35,315 bases of DNA from Caldilineae bacterium (GCA_011176545.1 DUEN01000029.1:1-35315); one strand, 5' to 3'. Shown: positions 11,231-22,862, counted from the first letter of the stretch. Numbers and translations are program-made. Notes: generated from the letters alone by a model not told the origin.

Positions 11231-12202
11231 TTACCAGCCCCGCTCGACCACGAAATCCGCGAGGTCGGCCAACACCTCTCGCGCTGGCACATCCGGCAAG
11301 GTCTTTAACGCCTCCCGCGCGCGGGCGATGAAGTCCCGCGCTTCCTCCTGAGCCAATCGGATGGCATCTGAGTCACGGATAAGCGCCACCGCCTCCTCCA
11401 GGCGGTCTCCGCCGTTCGCCCGCGCGTGCTCCAAAATGCGCTCCAGCTCCGGAGCCCGGGCATCCTCTTGCAAGAAATAGAAGACGGGCAACGTCACCGT
11501 CCCCTGGCGCAGATCGCTTCCCGCCGGCTTCCCCATCACAGCCTCATCCCCGACGAAATCGAGGATGTCATCCACGATCTGGAAGGCCATACCGAAGTTA
11601 TACCCATAGGCGCTCAACGCCTGCACATATTCCTCAGGCGCCCCACTGATTATCGCGCCGGTCTCCGCGGCGGCCTGGAAGAGAGACGCCGTCTTGGCGA
11701 AGATTCGGCGATAATATTCCTCTTTCGGCTGCCGCCAATCCAACGAGGAGAAGAGCTGGCGCAGCTCGCCATCACAGATGGTCATCAACGTGCGCGAGAA
11801 GATGCGAATCACGCGCGGGTTCTCCGTCTCCGCTGCCAGATCGGCCGCCTGGGCGAACAAGTAATCTCCCGCCAACACCGTCGCGCCATGGCTCCAGACG
11901 GCGTTGAGGGTGGGGAGCCCTCGTCGCAACAAAGCCCCATCGATGACATCATCGTGAATCAACGTCGCCGTGTGCAACGCCTCCGCCGCCGCGGCAATGG
12001 GTAATACCACTTGAACATCGCACGCGTGAAATTTGGAGGCCAATATCGTGATGGCTGGCCTCAGACGCTTACCGCCGCGGGTAATCAACCCCTCCAGAGC
12101 CTGCGCGACCGGCGGGAAAGCCTCCCTCAACTTAGCACGCATCAGGTCCTCGACCATGTCCAGCTCTTCCCGAACCAGGTCGAGGATGGCCAATCTTGTC
12201 AA
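11231..12202 (-). CDS. trans-isoprenyl (polyprenyl) diphosphate synthase
   Basis: A 323-residue head-to-tail prenyl transferase of the IspB/HepT class. It condenses isopentenyl diphosphate with allylic diphosphates to make long chains for quinones or lipid carriers. GGKRLRP (residues 43-49), the first aspartate-rich motif D84-D-V-I-D88 in LIHDDVIDGALLRRG, and the second D211-D-I-L-D215 in FQIVDDILDF are intact. The residues before the first motif (LHTATL) are small, as in long-chain enzymes, but product length cannot be read reliably. The start is TTG 12202, with GGGAGAG about six bases upstream. Given its place beside glycosyltransferases, the product may feed a polyprenyl-phosphate carrier; menaquinone is the alternative. 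Confidence 0.9.
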   Translation of the reverse strand: MTRLAILDLVREELDMVEDLMRAKLREAFPPVAQALEGLITRGGKRLRPAITILASKFHACDVQVVLPIAAAAEALHTATLIHDDVIDGALLRRGLPTLNAVWSHGATVLAGDYLFAQAADLAAETENPRVIRIFSRTLMTICDGELRQLFSSLDWRQPKEEYYRRIFAKTASLFQAAAETGAIISGAPEEYVQALSAYGYNFGMAFQIVDDILDFVGDEAVMGKPAGSDLRQGTVTLPVFYFLQEDARAPELERILEHARANGGDRLEEAVALIRDSDAIRLAQEEARDFIARAREALKTLPDVPAREVLADLADFVVERGW

Positions 12203-12273
12203 TGCTGTCTCTCCCTCTCCCTCTCTGATACTTGAATGCTCATACTGTCATGGAACAGGCGGCATAATCCTAT

Positions 12274-12303
12274 CGTAGGGACACACGGCCGTGCGCCTCT
12301 ACG
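12274..12303. repeat. REP-like palindrome
   Basis: An imperfect palindrome, CGTAGGGACACACGG then CCGTGCGCCTCTACG; the mismatches are largely G-U compatible. It is intergenic, between the TatD and polyprenyl synthase genes. Confidence 0.75.
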
Positions 12304-12410
12304 TTATCTACCTCATGCCCGGTAGCTCGGTATGTGACCGGCGAGATATTTTACACAAGTTCGCTGATCTTTGAAAGGACAAGCCCCCACGGGGGACGAA
12401 TCAAAGACGA

Positions 12411-13217
12411 TCACGATGACGACACTTCCTCAGGATGTAACCCGAACAGACGTATCGCGTTACAGGTCGTCCGCCGGGCGACCTCCTCCACCGAGACATC
12501 CTGCAGACGGGCTATCGCCTCGGCGATCAAGGGCAGCCGGGCGGGCTCATTACGCCTCCCACGATACGGATGAGGCGATAGATAGGGCGCATCCGTCTCC
12601 AGCAACAAGGCATCCAGCGACAACGCTGAAACGAGCGCATGCAATCGACGCGCATTTTGAAACGTGACCGGCCCCCCCAGGGATACCATAAAGCCCATCT
12701 GCCGGCCGGCTTCGGCCATCGCCTGATCACCGGAAAAGGCGTGCAACACGCCCCGATAGCCCCCTTCCAGGGGCGAGAACCGATCACTCCACGATCGAAG
12801 CGCCTCCATCACCTGCGGCCACGCCTCCCGACAATGGACGATGACGGGCAGGCCCAACTCAGCCGCAAGATCAAGCTGCCGTTCAAACGCCCACTGCTGG
12901 CGGTCCCGCGGCGATAGATCGCGATAGAAATCGAGGCCGATCTCCCCAATGGCCACCACCTTCGGATGGGCGGCCAAGTCACGTAAGGCCTCCAATGCAG
13001 CCTCATCGACGGCCGTGGCGTCATGCGGATGCACGCCGACGGCCGCGTAGACATCGGGCTCCTTCTCCGCCAGCGCGATTGCCCGTCGGCTTGAGGCCAA
13101 ATCGACGCCGGGATTGATGATCACCCGAACGCCCGCCGCACGCGCCCGAGCTAATACCTCTGCCCGATCCTCGTCAAACTGAGAGAAATCCAGGTGACAA
13201 TGGGAATCAATCAGCAC
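12411..13217 (-). CDS. tatD: TatD-family metal-dependent hydrolase (DNase)
   Basis: A 268-residue TIM-barrel amidohydrolase of the TatD/YcfH family, cytosolic, with 3'-to-5' DNase or RNase activity in studied members. Metal ligands are visible: H6-x-H8 in [11 protein letters not shown], the glutamate of [12 protein letters not shown], the histidine of VIVHCREAW, and [11 protein letters not shown] near the end. The length is normal. The start is GTG 13217, overlapping the 3' end of the phosphohexomutase gene by 11 bp, so the two are co-translated. Its link to polysaccharide genes is probably positional only. Confidence 0.93.
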   Translation of the reverse strand: MLIDSHCHLDFSQFDEDRAEVLARARAAGVRVIINPGVDLASSRRAIALAEKEPDVYAAVGVHPHDATAVDEAALEALRDLAAHPKVVAIGEIGLDFYRDLSPRDRQQWAFERQLDLAAELGLPVIVHCREAWPQVMEALRSWSDRFSPLEGGYRGVLHAFSGDQAMAEAGRQMGFMVSLGGPVTFQNARRLHALVSALSLDALLLETDAPYLSPHPYRGRRNEPARLPLIAEAIARLQDVSVEEVARRTTCNAIRLFGLHPEEVSSS

Positions 13218-14643
13218 GCGCCCGATCCAACCCCGCCAGCTTCAATCCTTCGTTCAGGATCGCCTGCACGGCTTCCGGCTGTGTCGTCTCCGTATATACC
13301 CGAATAAGCGGCTCCGTCCCGGAGAACCGGATCAAAAGCCAACCGCCATCCTCCAGGAGGTACTTGAAACCATCCATCGTGTTGAGGCCGGTGACTTTGA
13401 ACCCGGCGATGCGCTCCGGTTGGGCGCTCTCCACCCGCTTCCGCACGACTTCGCGCTTCTCCTCGTCGAAGAAGACATCGACGCGGCCGTAGTAATGAGG
13501 CCCCACCTGGCTGAACAGGTGCTCGAGAAGCTCGGTGACCGACTTCCCCGTGCGCACGACGAGATCCAACATGTACAAGCCAGCCAGGATGCCATCTCGC
13601 TCCGGGATGTGGCCCCGGAAGGCGTACCCGCCACTCTCTTCACCCCCCACCATGGCGTTCACCTCTATCATCTTGGGGGCCACGTACTTAAAGCCAACGC
13701 CCGTCTCGTACACGGGGACGCCGTAAATCTCCCCCAACCTTTCCAACATGGACGTGGTGGATAGCGTCTTGACGATGGGACCCCGCTCCCCGCGCACCTC
13801 CAACAGATACATGGCCATGAGGCCATACACTCGCAACTGATCCACGAAGTTCCCTTTTTCATCCACCACGCCGAGGCGATCGGCGTCGCCATCGTTGATG
13901 ATGCCGATGTCCGCGCCCACTTCGCGCACCTTCGCCATGCATGGGTCCACGTTGGGGCGGATAGGCTCCGGCCGCAGCATCTCCGGGAAAATGGGATTGC
14001 GCTCGTTATGGATGGAGATCACGCGAGTACGCCCACCACCGATCAGCCGATCAAACCAGCCAGCCCCGGTCCCCCACATCGGGTCTACCACGACGGTGAT
14101 GCCCGCCTGACGAATCCGTTCCAGGTCCACCATCCGTTGTATCTGCTCGATGTACGCAGGTGCCGGATCGAAATATTCCACCAACCCCTTCTCGATGGCC
14201 TCGTCCAGCTCCATGCACTTAACCTGATCGGCAGGGGGGATCAGGGACTCGATCTCCGCTAATCCCTCCGGATCGACGGCGCCGCCCGTCTCGTTCCGCA
14301 CCTTGAACCCGTTATCGGTCGGCGGATTATGGCTGGCAGTAATCACGACGGCCCCGGCCGTCTGCTTCGCGATGATGTTATAGGCGGTCGCGGGCGTCGG
14401 GGCCGCGGCGTCGGCCAGGAAGACCCGGATGCCGTTGCCGGCCAGCACCTCAGCAGCCGCGGCTGCGAAATGCTCGGAGGCGAACCGCCGATCATATCCG
14501 ATCACCACGCCGTTGTCAGCATGGCCCCGCCGCTTCAGATAAGCGGCGAACCCCTGCGCACAACGGCGGACGTTAGCAAAGGTATAATCGTCCGCTATAC
14601 GCGCTCGCCATCCATCCGTTCCGAATCGAATTCTCGTCTCCAC
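13207..14643 (-). CDS. phosphoglucomutase/phosphomannomutase family protein
   Basis: A 478-residue alpha-D-phosphohexomutase that interconverts hexose 6- and 1-phosphates and so supplies NDP-sugar synthesis. The phosphoserine is S104 in ITASHNPP, the Mg loop is D251-G-D253-A-D255-R, the sugar-binding loop is GGEESGG (residues 333-339), and the C-terminal phosphate site is [14 protein letters not shown]. All four domains are complete. The start is GTG 14643 with GGAGG six bases upstream. Glucose versus mannose preference cannot be settled here. The nearby SDR, which should act on a GDP-mannose derivative, makes a mannose-1-phosphate role plausible. Confidence 0.92.
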   Translation of the reverse strand: METRIRFGTDGWRARIADDYTFANVRRCAQGFAAYLKRRGHADNGVVIGYDRRFASEHFAAAAAEVLAGNGIRVFLADAAAPTPATAYNIIAKQTAGAVVITASHNPPTDNGFKVRNETGGAVDPEGLAEIESLIPPADQVKCMELDEAIEKGLVEYFDPAPAYIEQIQRMVDLERIRQAGITVVVDPMWGTGAGWFDRLIGGGRTRVISIHNERNPIFPEMLRPEPIRPNVDPCMAKVREVGADIGIINDGDADRLGVVDEKGNFVDQLRVYGLMAMYLLEVRGERGPIVKTLSTTSMLERLGEIYGVPVYETGVGFKYVAPKMIEVNAMVGGEESGGYAFRGHIPERDGILAGLYMLDLVVRTGKSVTELLEHLFSQVGPHYYGRVDVFFDEEKREVVRKRVESAQPERIAGFKVTGLNTMDGFKYLLEDGGWLLIRFSGTEPLIRVYTETTQPEAVQAILNEGLKLAGLDRARAD

Positions 14644-14729
14644 GCCACTCCTCCCATATCTCCATATGCTCTCGGCTGTATCTCCCGAAGGCCTTCACCT
14701 GATGTCGTTCGCTCATAGATTCGGCCCTC

Positions 14730-14735
14730 ATTATA
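14730..14735 (-). promoter_or_regulatory. possible -10 box upstream of the phosphohexomutase gene
   Basis: TATAAT in an A+T island (TATATATAATGAG), 87 bp before GTG 14643. A REP palindrome begins 10 bp further upstream and covers where a -35 would lie; no good -35 is seen. Confidence 0.4.
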
Positions 14736-14745
14736 TATATCCAGA

Positions 14746-14770
14746 GTAGGGGCGCACGGCCGTGCGCCCC
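14746..14770. repeat. REP-like palindrome
   Basis: The core GGGGCGCACGG-CCGTGCGCCCC (14749-14770) is a perfect 22-bp palindrome preceded by GTA. It lies in the gap between the SDR and phosphohexomutase genes. Confidence 0.85.
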
Positions 14771-14806
14771 CTGCATTAGCATCCCCTGCAATGCATGGTG
14801 TTATCC

Positions 14807-15769
14807 CTACGTCGAGGCGCGAACCCGTGCCCGCCACTCGTTCAACACGTCGCTCAGGCTCTGTTCCAGGGGAATGCGTGGCTCCCAGCCAGTGCGCTGG
14901 CGAAAGCGAGAGACATCCGCCACCAGCCGAGGCACCTCCGACGGCCGCACGCGATCGGGATCCACGCGCACCTCGATGTCCAATCCAGTCAGCGCGATGA
15001 GCCCCTCCAGGAGCTCCCGCACAGCATATGCTCGACCGGAACCTATGTTGTATACCTGCCCCGGCTCCCCGTGCGTGAGCGCCAGCCGATAGGCGCGCAC
15101 CACATCACGCACGTCGCTGAAGTCACGATAGATGTCCAGGTTGCCCACGTAGACCACCGGCGGACGGAGTCCCGCCTCCACCTCAGCGATCTGTCGGGCG
15201 AAATCCGGCGCCACGAAGCCCAACCGCTGCCGTGGCCCGATATGATTGAAGGGGCGCACGCGAACAGCATACACCCCATGGCTGAGATGATACTGGAGAC
15301 CCAGGAAATCCTGGGCGATCTTGCTCACGGCATAAGGGTTTAACGGCCGTAACGGCGTATCCTCGTCAATGGGCAGCTCCTCCGGTGACACCAGCCCATA
15401 CTCCTCCCCCGATCCGACGACCAACACCCGGCTTTCCAACCCTAACCTGACCACGGCCTCCAGGACGTTGAGCTGTAACCGGATATTAACTTGCAGAGTC
15501 CCCCACGGGTCGCGTCGGGAGAGGGAGGGAAGCGGCTGGGCCGCCAGATGAAAGATATAATCCGGCCGAACCCTGTTGATGATCTCGACGACGACCTCCA
15601 ATCGAGAGAGTTCCGCCGGATACAGCTCTAAGCGCTCCCGAAGATGGGAGATATTGCTTTCATCGCCGAAGACGGTGCCGGCGACGTGCCAGTCCGTCTC
15701 CGATAAAAGATGCTCGGCCAGGTGGCTTCCCACAAACCCCGAGATCCCCGTGATGAGCGCCCGTTCCAA
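14807..15769 (-). CDS. rmd: SDR-family GDP-4-keto-6-deoxy-D-mannose reductase-like (Rmd)
   Basis: A 320-residue extended short-chain dehydrogenase. GISGFVGSH near the N-terminus is the NAD(P)-binding glycine motif, the YAVSK motif carries the catalytic Tyr/Lys, and RPFNHIGPRQRLGFVAPDFA is the substrate-binding stretch characteristic of Rmd and GDP-mannose 4,6-dehydratase. Rmd makes GDP-D-rhamnose from the 4-keto intermediate. The start is TTG 15769, with GGAGGG five bases upstream and the family's first strand (RALITGISG) following at once. No gmd gene is in the window. A bifunctional or dehydratase role, or a different NDP-sugar, remains possible. Confidence 0.8.
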   Translation of the reverse strand: MERALITGISGFVGSHLAEHLLSETDWHVAGTVFGDESNISHLRERLELYPAELSRLEVVVEIINRVRPDYIFHLAAQPLPSLSRRDPWGTLQVNIRLQLNVLEAVVRLGLESRVLVVGSGEEYGLVSPEELPIDEDTPLRPLNPYAVSKIAQDFLGLQYHLSHGVYAVRVRPFNHIGPRQRLGFVAPDFARQIAEVEAGLRPPVVYVGNLDIYRDFSDVRDVVRAYRLALTHGEPGQVYNIGSGRAYAVRELLEGLIALTGLDIEVRVDPDRVRPSEVPRLVADVSRFRQRTGWEPRIPLEQSLSDVLNEWRARVRAST

Positions 15770-15802
15770 ATCGTCCCTCCTGGCCGATGATCAACAGACA
15801 TT

Positions 15803-15832
15803 ATTATACCCCAGGAACGACCCAGCCCGCAA
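15803..15832 (-). promoter_or_regulatory. promoter of the rmd-like gene
   Basis: A perfect -10 box TATAAT (15803-15808) with TTGCGG 18 bp upstream, in the 79-bp gap after metK. The SDR gene starts 34 bp downstream, so it can be transcribed separately from the SAM operon. Confidence 0.55.
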
Positions 15833-15848
15833 AGAACTTCACAAGCGA

Positions 15849-17063
15849 TCAGTCCAGCCCAGCCTCATGGCGCAGCGTCTCGGCCATGTCCACCCGCTCC
15901 CACGGCGCGTCGATGTCATCACGCCCGAAGTGTCCATACGCGGCCGTGGGCCGATATATGGGGCGCCGCAGCTCCAGATGGCGGATAATCGCCGCGGGAC
16001 GCAGGTCGAAATGCGCCCTGATCAATTCGATGATCCGCTCATCGGACACTTTGCCCGTGCCGAAGGTCTCCACCGACAACGACACCGGCCGCGCCACGCC
16101 GATGGCGTAGGAGACCTGCAGCTCGAAGCGACTCGCCAGCCCAGCCGCCACCACGTTCTTGGCGATATAGCGCGCCATATAGGACGCCGAACGGTCCACC
16201 TTCGTGGGATCCTTCCCTGAGAAGGCCCCCCCACCGTGCCGGGCCACCCCGCCGTAGGTATCGACGATGATCTTCCTCCCAGTCATCCCGGCATCACCCA
16301 TGGGGCCTCCTGTCACGAAGCGACCCGTGGGGTTCACAAAGATCTTCGTGTCCTTATCGATCATCCCCTCGGGCACGACCTGCTTAATCACCACGTCCAG
16401 TATGTCCTGGTAGATCTGCTTCTGATCCACCTCGGGCGCGTGCTGAGTGGAGACGACAATGGTATCCACGCGCACCGGCTTGCCATACTCATACTGAACG
16501 GTCACCTGGGCCTTGCCGTCCGGGCGCAGATAGGGCAGTGTGCCGTCCTTTCGCACGCGAGCCAGGCGTTTACACAGCTTATGCGCCAACATGATGGACA
16601 TGGGCATATATTCGGGCGTCTCATCACACGCGAAGCCAATCATCATCCCCTGATCGCCAGCGCCGATGGCCTCGATCTCCGAATCGCTCATTTCGCCCAT
16701 CTTGGCCTCTAGCGCCTTATCCACGCCCAGCGCGATATCGGCCGACTGCTCTTTGATGGAGACCAGGATCCCACAGGTTTCCGCGTCGAATCCAAACCTC
16801 GCGTCCGTGTAGCCGATATCCCGCACGGTGTTACGGGCCACCTTGGCAATATCGACCGAGGCCGACGTCGTGATCTCGCCCATCACCACGATCAATCCCG
16901 TGGTGGTCGCACATTCGCACGCCACCCGAGCGTCTGGGTCCTGAGCGATGATGGCGTCCAGCACGGCGTCGGAGATCTGATCGCACATCTTGTCAGGATG
17001 ACCCTCGGTCACGGACTCCGAGGTGTAAAGCAATTTGGGTGAGCTCATGAAAGTCGTCGTCAT
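15849..17063 (-). CDS. metK: S-adenosylmethionine synthetase
   Basis: A 404-residue methionine adenosyltransferase, which makes SAM from ATP and methionine. [20 protein letters not shown] is the ATP-binding start, [15 protein letters not shown] is the methionine/phosphate site, and [19 protein letters not shown] the P-loop-like glycine region. It is full length. ATG 17063 is preferred because GGGGGG lies about eight bases upstream; TTG 17069 and ATG 17048 are alternatives. The gene is 41 bp after ahcY and is the last gene under the SAM-I riboswitch at 22.5 kb, the expected target of feedback by its own product. Confidence 0.96.
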   Translation of the reverse strand: MTTTFMSSPKLLYTSESVTEGHPDKMCDQISDAVLDAIIAQDPDARVACECATTTGLIVVMGEITTSASVDIAKVARNTVRDIGYTDARFGFDAETCGILVSIKEQSADIALGVDKALEAKMGEMSDSEIEAIGAGDQGMMIGFACDETPEYMPMSIMLAHKLCKRLARVRKDGTLPYLRPDGKAQVTVQYEYGKPVRVDTIVVSTQHAPEVDQKQIYQDILDVVIKQVVPEGMIDKDTKIFVNPTGRFVTGGPMGDAGMTGRKIIVDTYGGVARHGGGAFSGKDPTKVDRSASYMARYIAKNVVAAGLASRFELQVSYAIGVARPVSLSVETFGTGKVSDERIIELIRAHFDLRPAAIIRHLELRRPIYRPTAAYGHFGRDDIDAPWERVDMAETLRHEAGLD

Positions 17064-17104
17064 TTCCAATCCCCCCGAAAAGGATCAACACGACGTAGGA
17101 AGAT

Positions 17105-19187
<2,083 letters not shown>

Positions 19188-19191
<4 letters not shown>

Positions 19192-20162
19192 TGCATGACC
19201 GCCCGTTCCACCAGTTTCGCCAGTTCCGGCGCGTCTCCGAAGACTTGCCGATAACGTGCGATGAATTCCTCCAGGGTGAAATGATGATTTTGTGTCCCGT
19301 ACTCTTCCAGCACATATGTAGCCGCCAGGCTCCCCACGCGCCCCGCCACCTCCCACGGGAGGCCGGCCATCATGCCCGCGATGACGCCCGCTCGATACGC
19401 GTCGCCCACGCCCGTCGGCTCAGCCACCCGCCTCGGCGGCACGACCGGGATCTCCATCCGCTGATCCCCTTCGATGATGACGGACCCGCGCGGCCCTCGG
19501 GTGATGATGGTCGTCTGCGCCCTCTCCCAAATCGCCTCATCCTCCAGGCCGGTCTTGTGCTTGAGCATCTCGAACTCATACTCGTTGACCACCAATACGC
19601 GGGCGCCCTGGACACCTTCCAGGAGCTCATCGCCGCTGAGCCGGACGATCTGCTGGCTGGGATCATACATGTATGGGAGCCCCAGCTCCTTGCACTCACG
19701 GACGTACTTCACCATGGCTGTGGGATCATTGGGGGAGACGACGACCAGCGCCGCGTCGGAGAGGGGCACGTCATGAAGCGAGAGCTCGGCGGCGCGACGC
19801 ATGGCTCCGATGTAAAAGGTGGCGATCTGGTTGTTATCCAGGTCCGTGCTGACGAAAAAGGAGGCGGTGAAGTCGTCCTCATACACCCGAATGCCGGAGA
19901 TGTCGATCCCTTGCTCCTCTAACCACCGCCGGTAATCGCCGAAGTCCTGACCCACGGCCGCCACGATATAGGGTCGCTGTCCCAACAGACGCAAGGTATA
20001 GGCGATGTTGGGGGCACACCCTCCCCGCTCTCGCCGCATGGAATCGACCAGGAAGCTTACCGAGAGGGACTCGATCTTCTCCGGTAAGATGTGGTCCTTA
20101 AAGCGCCCAGGGAACGACATGATATAATCATACGCCACCGAGCCCGTCACGATGATCGTCAT
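19188..20162 (-). CDS. PfkB-family kinase, probable adenosine kinase
   Basis: A 324-residue ribokinase-like sugar or nucleoside kinase. GGCAPNIAYTLRLLG (residues 48-61) is the N-terminal PfkB signature. PTGVGDAYRAGVIAGM is the C-terminal signature, with the catalytic base D254 and the anion hole in G-V-G-D. The family phosphorylates many sugars and nucleosides. I favour adenosine because the gene is followed by ahcY, whose reaction is driven by adenosine removal, and because no sugar pathway is nearby. The start at ATG 20162 has GAGGAAG five to six bases upstream. The upstream 150-bp gap contains half of a MITE-like element. Confidence 0.82.
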
Positions 20163-20210
20163 GTGCGCTTCCTCGCTTCTCCTGCATTTTGCCTTTCACC
20201 CGTCCTTATG

Positions 20211-20387
20211 GACTTTGGACAAAAGCCTCTATCGCTACGATACATGGAAAGGGAACCGCAAAGAACGCAAAGAGGCGCCAAGATTTTCAAAAGTGGCCTC
20301 AGAACTTTGATGTCAAATAGGGTCTTTTGAATCGCCTTTGCGTCCTTTGCGCCCTTTGCGGTTGGATAAAGCAGATTGTCCAAAGTC
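20211..20387. mobile_element. MITE-like element with terminal inverted repeats
   Basis: The ends are GACTTTGGACAA (20211-20222) and its exact reverse complement (20376-20387). Inside is a second imperfect inverted pair, AACCGCAAAGAACGCAAAG (20253-20271) against CTTTGCGCCCTTTGCGGTT (20345-20363). It is 177 bp long with no transposase. The right end supplies the last 24 codons and stop of the methyltransferase gene. A clear target-site duplication was not found. Confidence 0.6.
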
Positions 20388-21326
20388 TAATCCTTCGTCC
20401 ACCGACGATAAGCCAAGAGCCGCCAGGCGGCGCTGCGCCAACTCGCAATACTTCGGCGAGATCTCATATCCCACGTAATGGCGACCCGTCAGCACCGCGG
20501 CGATGGCCGTCGAGCCCGATCCCATGAAGGGATCCAGAACCACATCCCCCGGCGATGTGTACAGCAGGATGAGCCGGCGGGGCAGCTCCACCGGAAAGGG
20601 CGCGGGATGATCCACCGAGGACTCCGTGATCATCTGCCATGTGCTATCGGGGGGCCGCGTGAAATGCTGCAGCGCGACACGGGCCAGCGACTCCGCCAGC
20701 CAGGCGTCATCCTTCTTCCGCCGCCGCGCGTCGGCGATCTTCTCCCGCATCTTGCGCTGCAGCTCCTCCAGGCCGTCCTCCGGCCGCCAGATGCTCCGCG
20801 TCCAGGAGACAAACTGGCCGCCCGTGATGCCCGTAGGACCTCCTCTCCGCAGCTTCAAGTCCTCCTTGGAGAACACCATGATGTACTCGTGGACATCCCG
20901 CAGCACAGGATCGGACGAGCGGCCAAAGCTCCCCCAAGCCGTGGATATCCCCACGGACGCCCCTTTGTCCCAGATGATCTCCCCGCGCATCAACCAACGC
21001 GTCCCCTCCTCGCGGTTCATACGCAGCAACTCCGTCGTGATCAGCGCGTTCAACGGCAGATAGGGCTTGCGATTCGTATTGGCGACATTGATGCACAGCC
21101 GCCCGCCGGGGACCAATACCCGATAACACTCACGCCATACCTGGTTCAGGGACGCCAGGTACTCATCCAGGGGGAGATCGTCGTTGTGCCCTTCATAGGG
21201 CTTGCCGACGTTATAAGGGGGGGAGGTGACGATGAGATGCACAGAGGCGTCGGGCAGCTCGCGCATATGTCGCGCGTCCGCGCAGTAGATGATATCCACG
21301 GGGAAGTCGGGGACAGACGAGGTCAT
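20313..21326 (-). CDS. beta-class DNA methyltransferase (N4-C or N6-A), no restriction partner
   Basis: A 337-residue SAM-dependent DNA methyltransferase. The catalytic motif TSPPY (34-38) comes first and the SAM-binding motif DPFMGSGST (265-273) near the end, the beta-group order. S-P-P-Y favours N4-cytosine but is not decisive. Residues about 160-240 form the presumed target recognition region. [11 protein letters not shown] just before the SAM motif is standard for this family. The ATG overlaps the mtnA stop (ATGA), so the gene is translated from the SAM-riboswitch operon. Residues 314-337 ([20 protein letters not shown] plus four) come from the MITE-like element and are probably not part of the original enzyme. 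No endonuclease gene adjoins it. Confidence 0.9.
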   Translation of the reverse strand: MTSSVPDFPVDIIYCADARHMRELPDASVHLIVTSPPYNVGKPYEGHNDDLPLDEYLASLNQVWRECYRVLVPGGRLCINVANTNRKPYLPLNALITTELLRMNREEGTRWLMRGEIIWDKGASVGISTAWGSFGRSSDPVLRDVHEYIMVFSKEDLKLRRGGPTGITGGQFVSWTRSIWRPEDGLEELQRKMREKIADARRRKKDDAWLAESLARVALQHFTRPPDSTWQMITESSVDHPAPFPVELPRRLILLYTSPGDVVLDPFMGSGSTAIAAVLTGRHYVGYEISPKYCELAQRRLAALGLSSVDEGLDFGQSALSNRKGRKGRKGDSKDPI

Positions 21327-22384
21327 CGATCACTCCAGATGCGCGCTTCGGCTGCTTCCTTTAAACGGCGGAGGCTCTCACGAAACGGGGGATAGGCGAT
21401 CCCCTCCTCCGTGATGATCCCCGTCAGATAGCGGTACGGGGTAATGTCAAAAGCGGGGTTATACACGCGCACCCCCTCCGGGGCGATCCTCACTCCGTCG
21501 ATCATCGTGACCTCTTCCGGGACGCGCTCCTCAATCGGGATGTGATCGCCATCCGGCAGGCTCAGATCGATGGTGGACGTCGGCACCACCGCGTAGCAGG
21601 GGATGCCGTTCTCCTTGGCGCACACCGCCAGCTTATACGTCCCGATCTTATTGGCCACATCCCCATTGGCCGCCACACGGTCCGCGCCGAAGAGCACGAC
21701 ATCGACCTGGCCCGTGCGCATCAGGTGTCCCGCCGCGTTGTCGGCGATCAACGTCATGGGGATGCCATCACGCATCAGCTCCCACGCGGTGAGGCGGGCG
21801 CCCTGCAGCCGCGGTCGCGTCTCATCCACCCACACGTGGATCTGTTTTCCCTGCTCATGGGCGGCCCGGATCACCCCCAGGGCCGTGCCGTAATCGACGG
21901 TGGCCAGCGAGCCAGTGTTACAATGATGCAGGATCCGGGCGCCATGAGGGATCACTTCCGCGCCATAGGCGCCCATGCGCTTGTTGATGGCGATATCCTC
22001 CTCGGCGACCCGCTCCGCCTCCGCCAACAAGGCCGACCGGATCGCTTCCACATCCGTGAGATCGGGGCGCTCAGCCACCTTCAGGAGCCGCGTCGTCGCC
22101 CAGCTCAGGTTTACCGCCGTCGGCCGGGCGGCGTCGAGTACTTCCTTCGCTTGGCGCAGATCGCGCAGCAGGCCGTCTCGATCCTGGGCTGAACTCTGTC
22201 GCGCCGCCAGGGCCATACCATACGCCCCCGCCGCGCCGATGGCCGGCGCGCCACGGATGACCATATCCGTGATCGCCCTGGCCACATCTCGATAATCATC
22301 ATAGGCGACGATCTCCAGACGGCCAGGCAGCAACCGCTGGTCGATCATCTTCACCATGCCTGATTCCCACCAGATCGTGCGCAC
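21323..22384 (-). CDS. mtnA: S-methyl-5-thioribose-1-phosphate isomerase
   Basis: A 353-residue aldose-ketose isomerase of methionine salvage that converts methylthioribose-1-phosphate to methylthioribulose-1-phosphate. It is an eIF2B-like fold. The catalytic residues are present: C155 in [20 protein letters not shown] and D235 in [20 protein letters not shown], with RGAPAIG near the start. The start is GTG 22384 with GGGAGG five bases upstream; MRTIWWESG begins the usual family N-terminus. First gene after the SAM-I riboswitch and its terminator. No other salvage gene (mtnK, mtnP, mtnB-D) is in the window. Confidence 0.95.
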   Translation of the reverse strand: MRTIWWESGMVKMIDQRLLPGRLEIVAYDDYRDVARAITDMVIRGAPAIGAAGAYGMALAARQSSAQDRDGLLRDLRQAKEVLDAARPTAVNLSWATTRLLKVAERPDLTDVEAIRSALLAEAERVAEEDIAINKRMGAYGAEVIPHGARILHHCNTGSLATVDYGTALGVIRAAHEQGKQIHVWVDETRPRLQGARLTAWELMRDGIPMTLIADNAAGHLMRTGQVDVVLFGADRVAANGDVANKIGTYKLAVCAKENGIPCYAVVPTSTIDLSLPDGDHIPIEERVPEEVTMIDGVRIAPEGVRVYNPAFDITPYRYLTGIITEEGIAYPPFRESLRRLKEAAEARIWSDR

Positions 22385-22410
22385 AAAAGCCTCCCATCCG
22401 TCGGAAACAC

Positions 22411-22435
22411 AAAAAACGCGCTCTGATGAGAGCGC
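22411..22435 (-). terminator. riboswitch-controlled terminator upstream of mtnA
   Basis: In the minus-strand sense, GCGCTCT-CATC-AGAGCGC is followed by G and six T. It stands between the SAM aptamer and the mtnA ribosome-binding site. CTCTCATC (22425-22432) in its 5' arm and loop is exactly complementary to the 3' strand of aptamer helix P1 (22452-22459), the expected antiterminator. Confidence 0.88.
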
Positions 22436-22451
22436 CCCGAAGAACAGCTCA

Positions 22452-22577
22452 CTCTCATCTTCCAGGCCAGTCGGTCAAGACTGCCTGCCGGAATTGGCAC
22501 CGCGATGGAGGACCACCTCACCCCACCCGGTTGCCGGAGGTTCACAGGGCCGGTCCCTCCCCTCCTCTGGATAAGAG
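22452..22577 (-). ncRNA. SAM-I (S-box) riboswitch
   Basis: The minus-strand RNA shows the S-box core. P1 is CTCTTATC (22577-22570) paired with GATGAGAG (22459-22452). A kink-turn region GGAGGGACCGGCCC is followed by a variant of the UGAAACC...GGCAACC element (TGTGAACCTCCGGCAACC). Downstream is GGTGCCAATTCCGGCAGG, then the P4 arm and GGAAGATGAGAG. These match the SAM-I consensus in order and spacing. Binding of SAM should stabilise P1, free the terminator at 22411-22435 and switch off the genes mtnA to metK. Antiterminator pairing is visible in the sequence. It was recognised by eye, with no covariance-model score. Confidence 0.93.
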
Positions 22578-22612
22578 CGCTGCCAATTATTCACTTTTGC
22601 CTAGATGGCGAC

Positions 22613-22641
22613 ATGCTAGCATAGGGGCCCGGTTTTGTCAA
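22613..22641 (-). promoter_or_regulatory. sigma70-like promoter of the SAM operon
   Basis: TTGACA (22636-22641, perfect -35), a 17-bp spacer, then TAGCAT (22613-22618, 4 of 6 for -10). Transcription would begin near 22606, about 30 nt before aptamer helix P1. Confidence 0.7.
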
Positions 22642-22670
22642 AGGCGGATTTATGGTGATGACGCATTTCT

Positions 22671-22698
22671 CACCGCTGAGACGCGAAGAACGCAGAGG
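22671..22698. repeat. dispersed GC-AGA type repeat
   Basis: CACCGCTGAGACGCGAAGAA followed by CGCAGAGG. It resembles the inner arm of the MITE-like element (CCGCAAAGAACGCAAAGAGG, 20255-20274) and the sequence TCTCACCGCGGAGA that ends the window (35302-35315). Confidence 0.5.
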
Positions 22699-22706
22699 AG
22701 TGATAA

Positions 22707-22730
22707 GGGCGCACGACCGTGCGCCCCTAC
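22707..22730. repeat. REP-like palindrome
   Basis: GGGCGCACG-AC-CGTGCGCCC followed by CTAC. It is the same family as the palindromes at 14746 and 12274, intergenic between the transporter gene and the SAM operon promoter. Confidence 0.8.
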
Positions 22731-22740
22731 CACGTTTCCC

Positions 22741-22773
22741 CGTAAGGCAAGGCAGCGCATGCGTTGCCCTACG
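22741..22773. repeat. second REP-like palindrome type
   Basis: CGTAAGGCAAGGCAGCGCAT then GCGTTGCCCTACG. The core GGCAGCGCATGCGTTGCC is palindromic apart from one G-T pair. It lies 10 bp after the REP at 22707-22730. Confidence 0.6.
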
Positions 22774-22862
22774 TTTTTGTCGTGCATACCCAATATAAGC
22801 GTCTGCGATAAGAAAGGGCGTGGTCAATCACGCATGTAACCCTTGGGGGATCACCGCCGGAT

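Noticed and set aside
14573-14791. A 72-codon minus-strand frame upstream of the phosphohexomutase gene
   Set aside because: It overlaps the true start of that gene in another frame and includes the REP palindrome and the TATAAT region.
20200-20400. CRISPR array
   Set aside because: The GCAAAG units here are short, irregular and arranged as inverted arms, without regular spacers.
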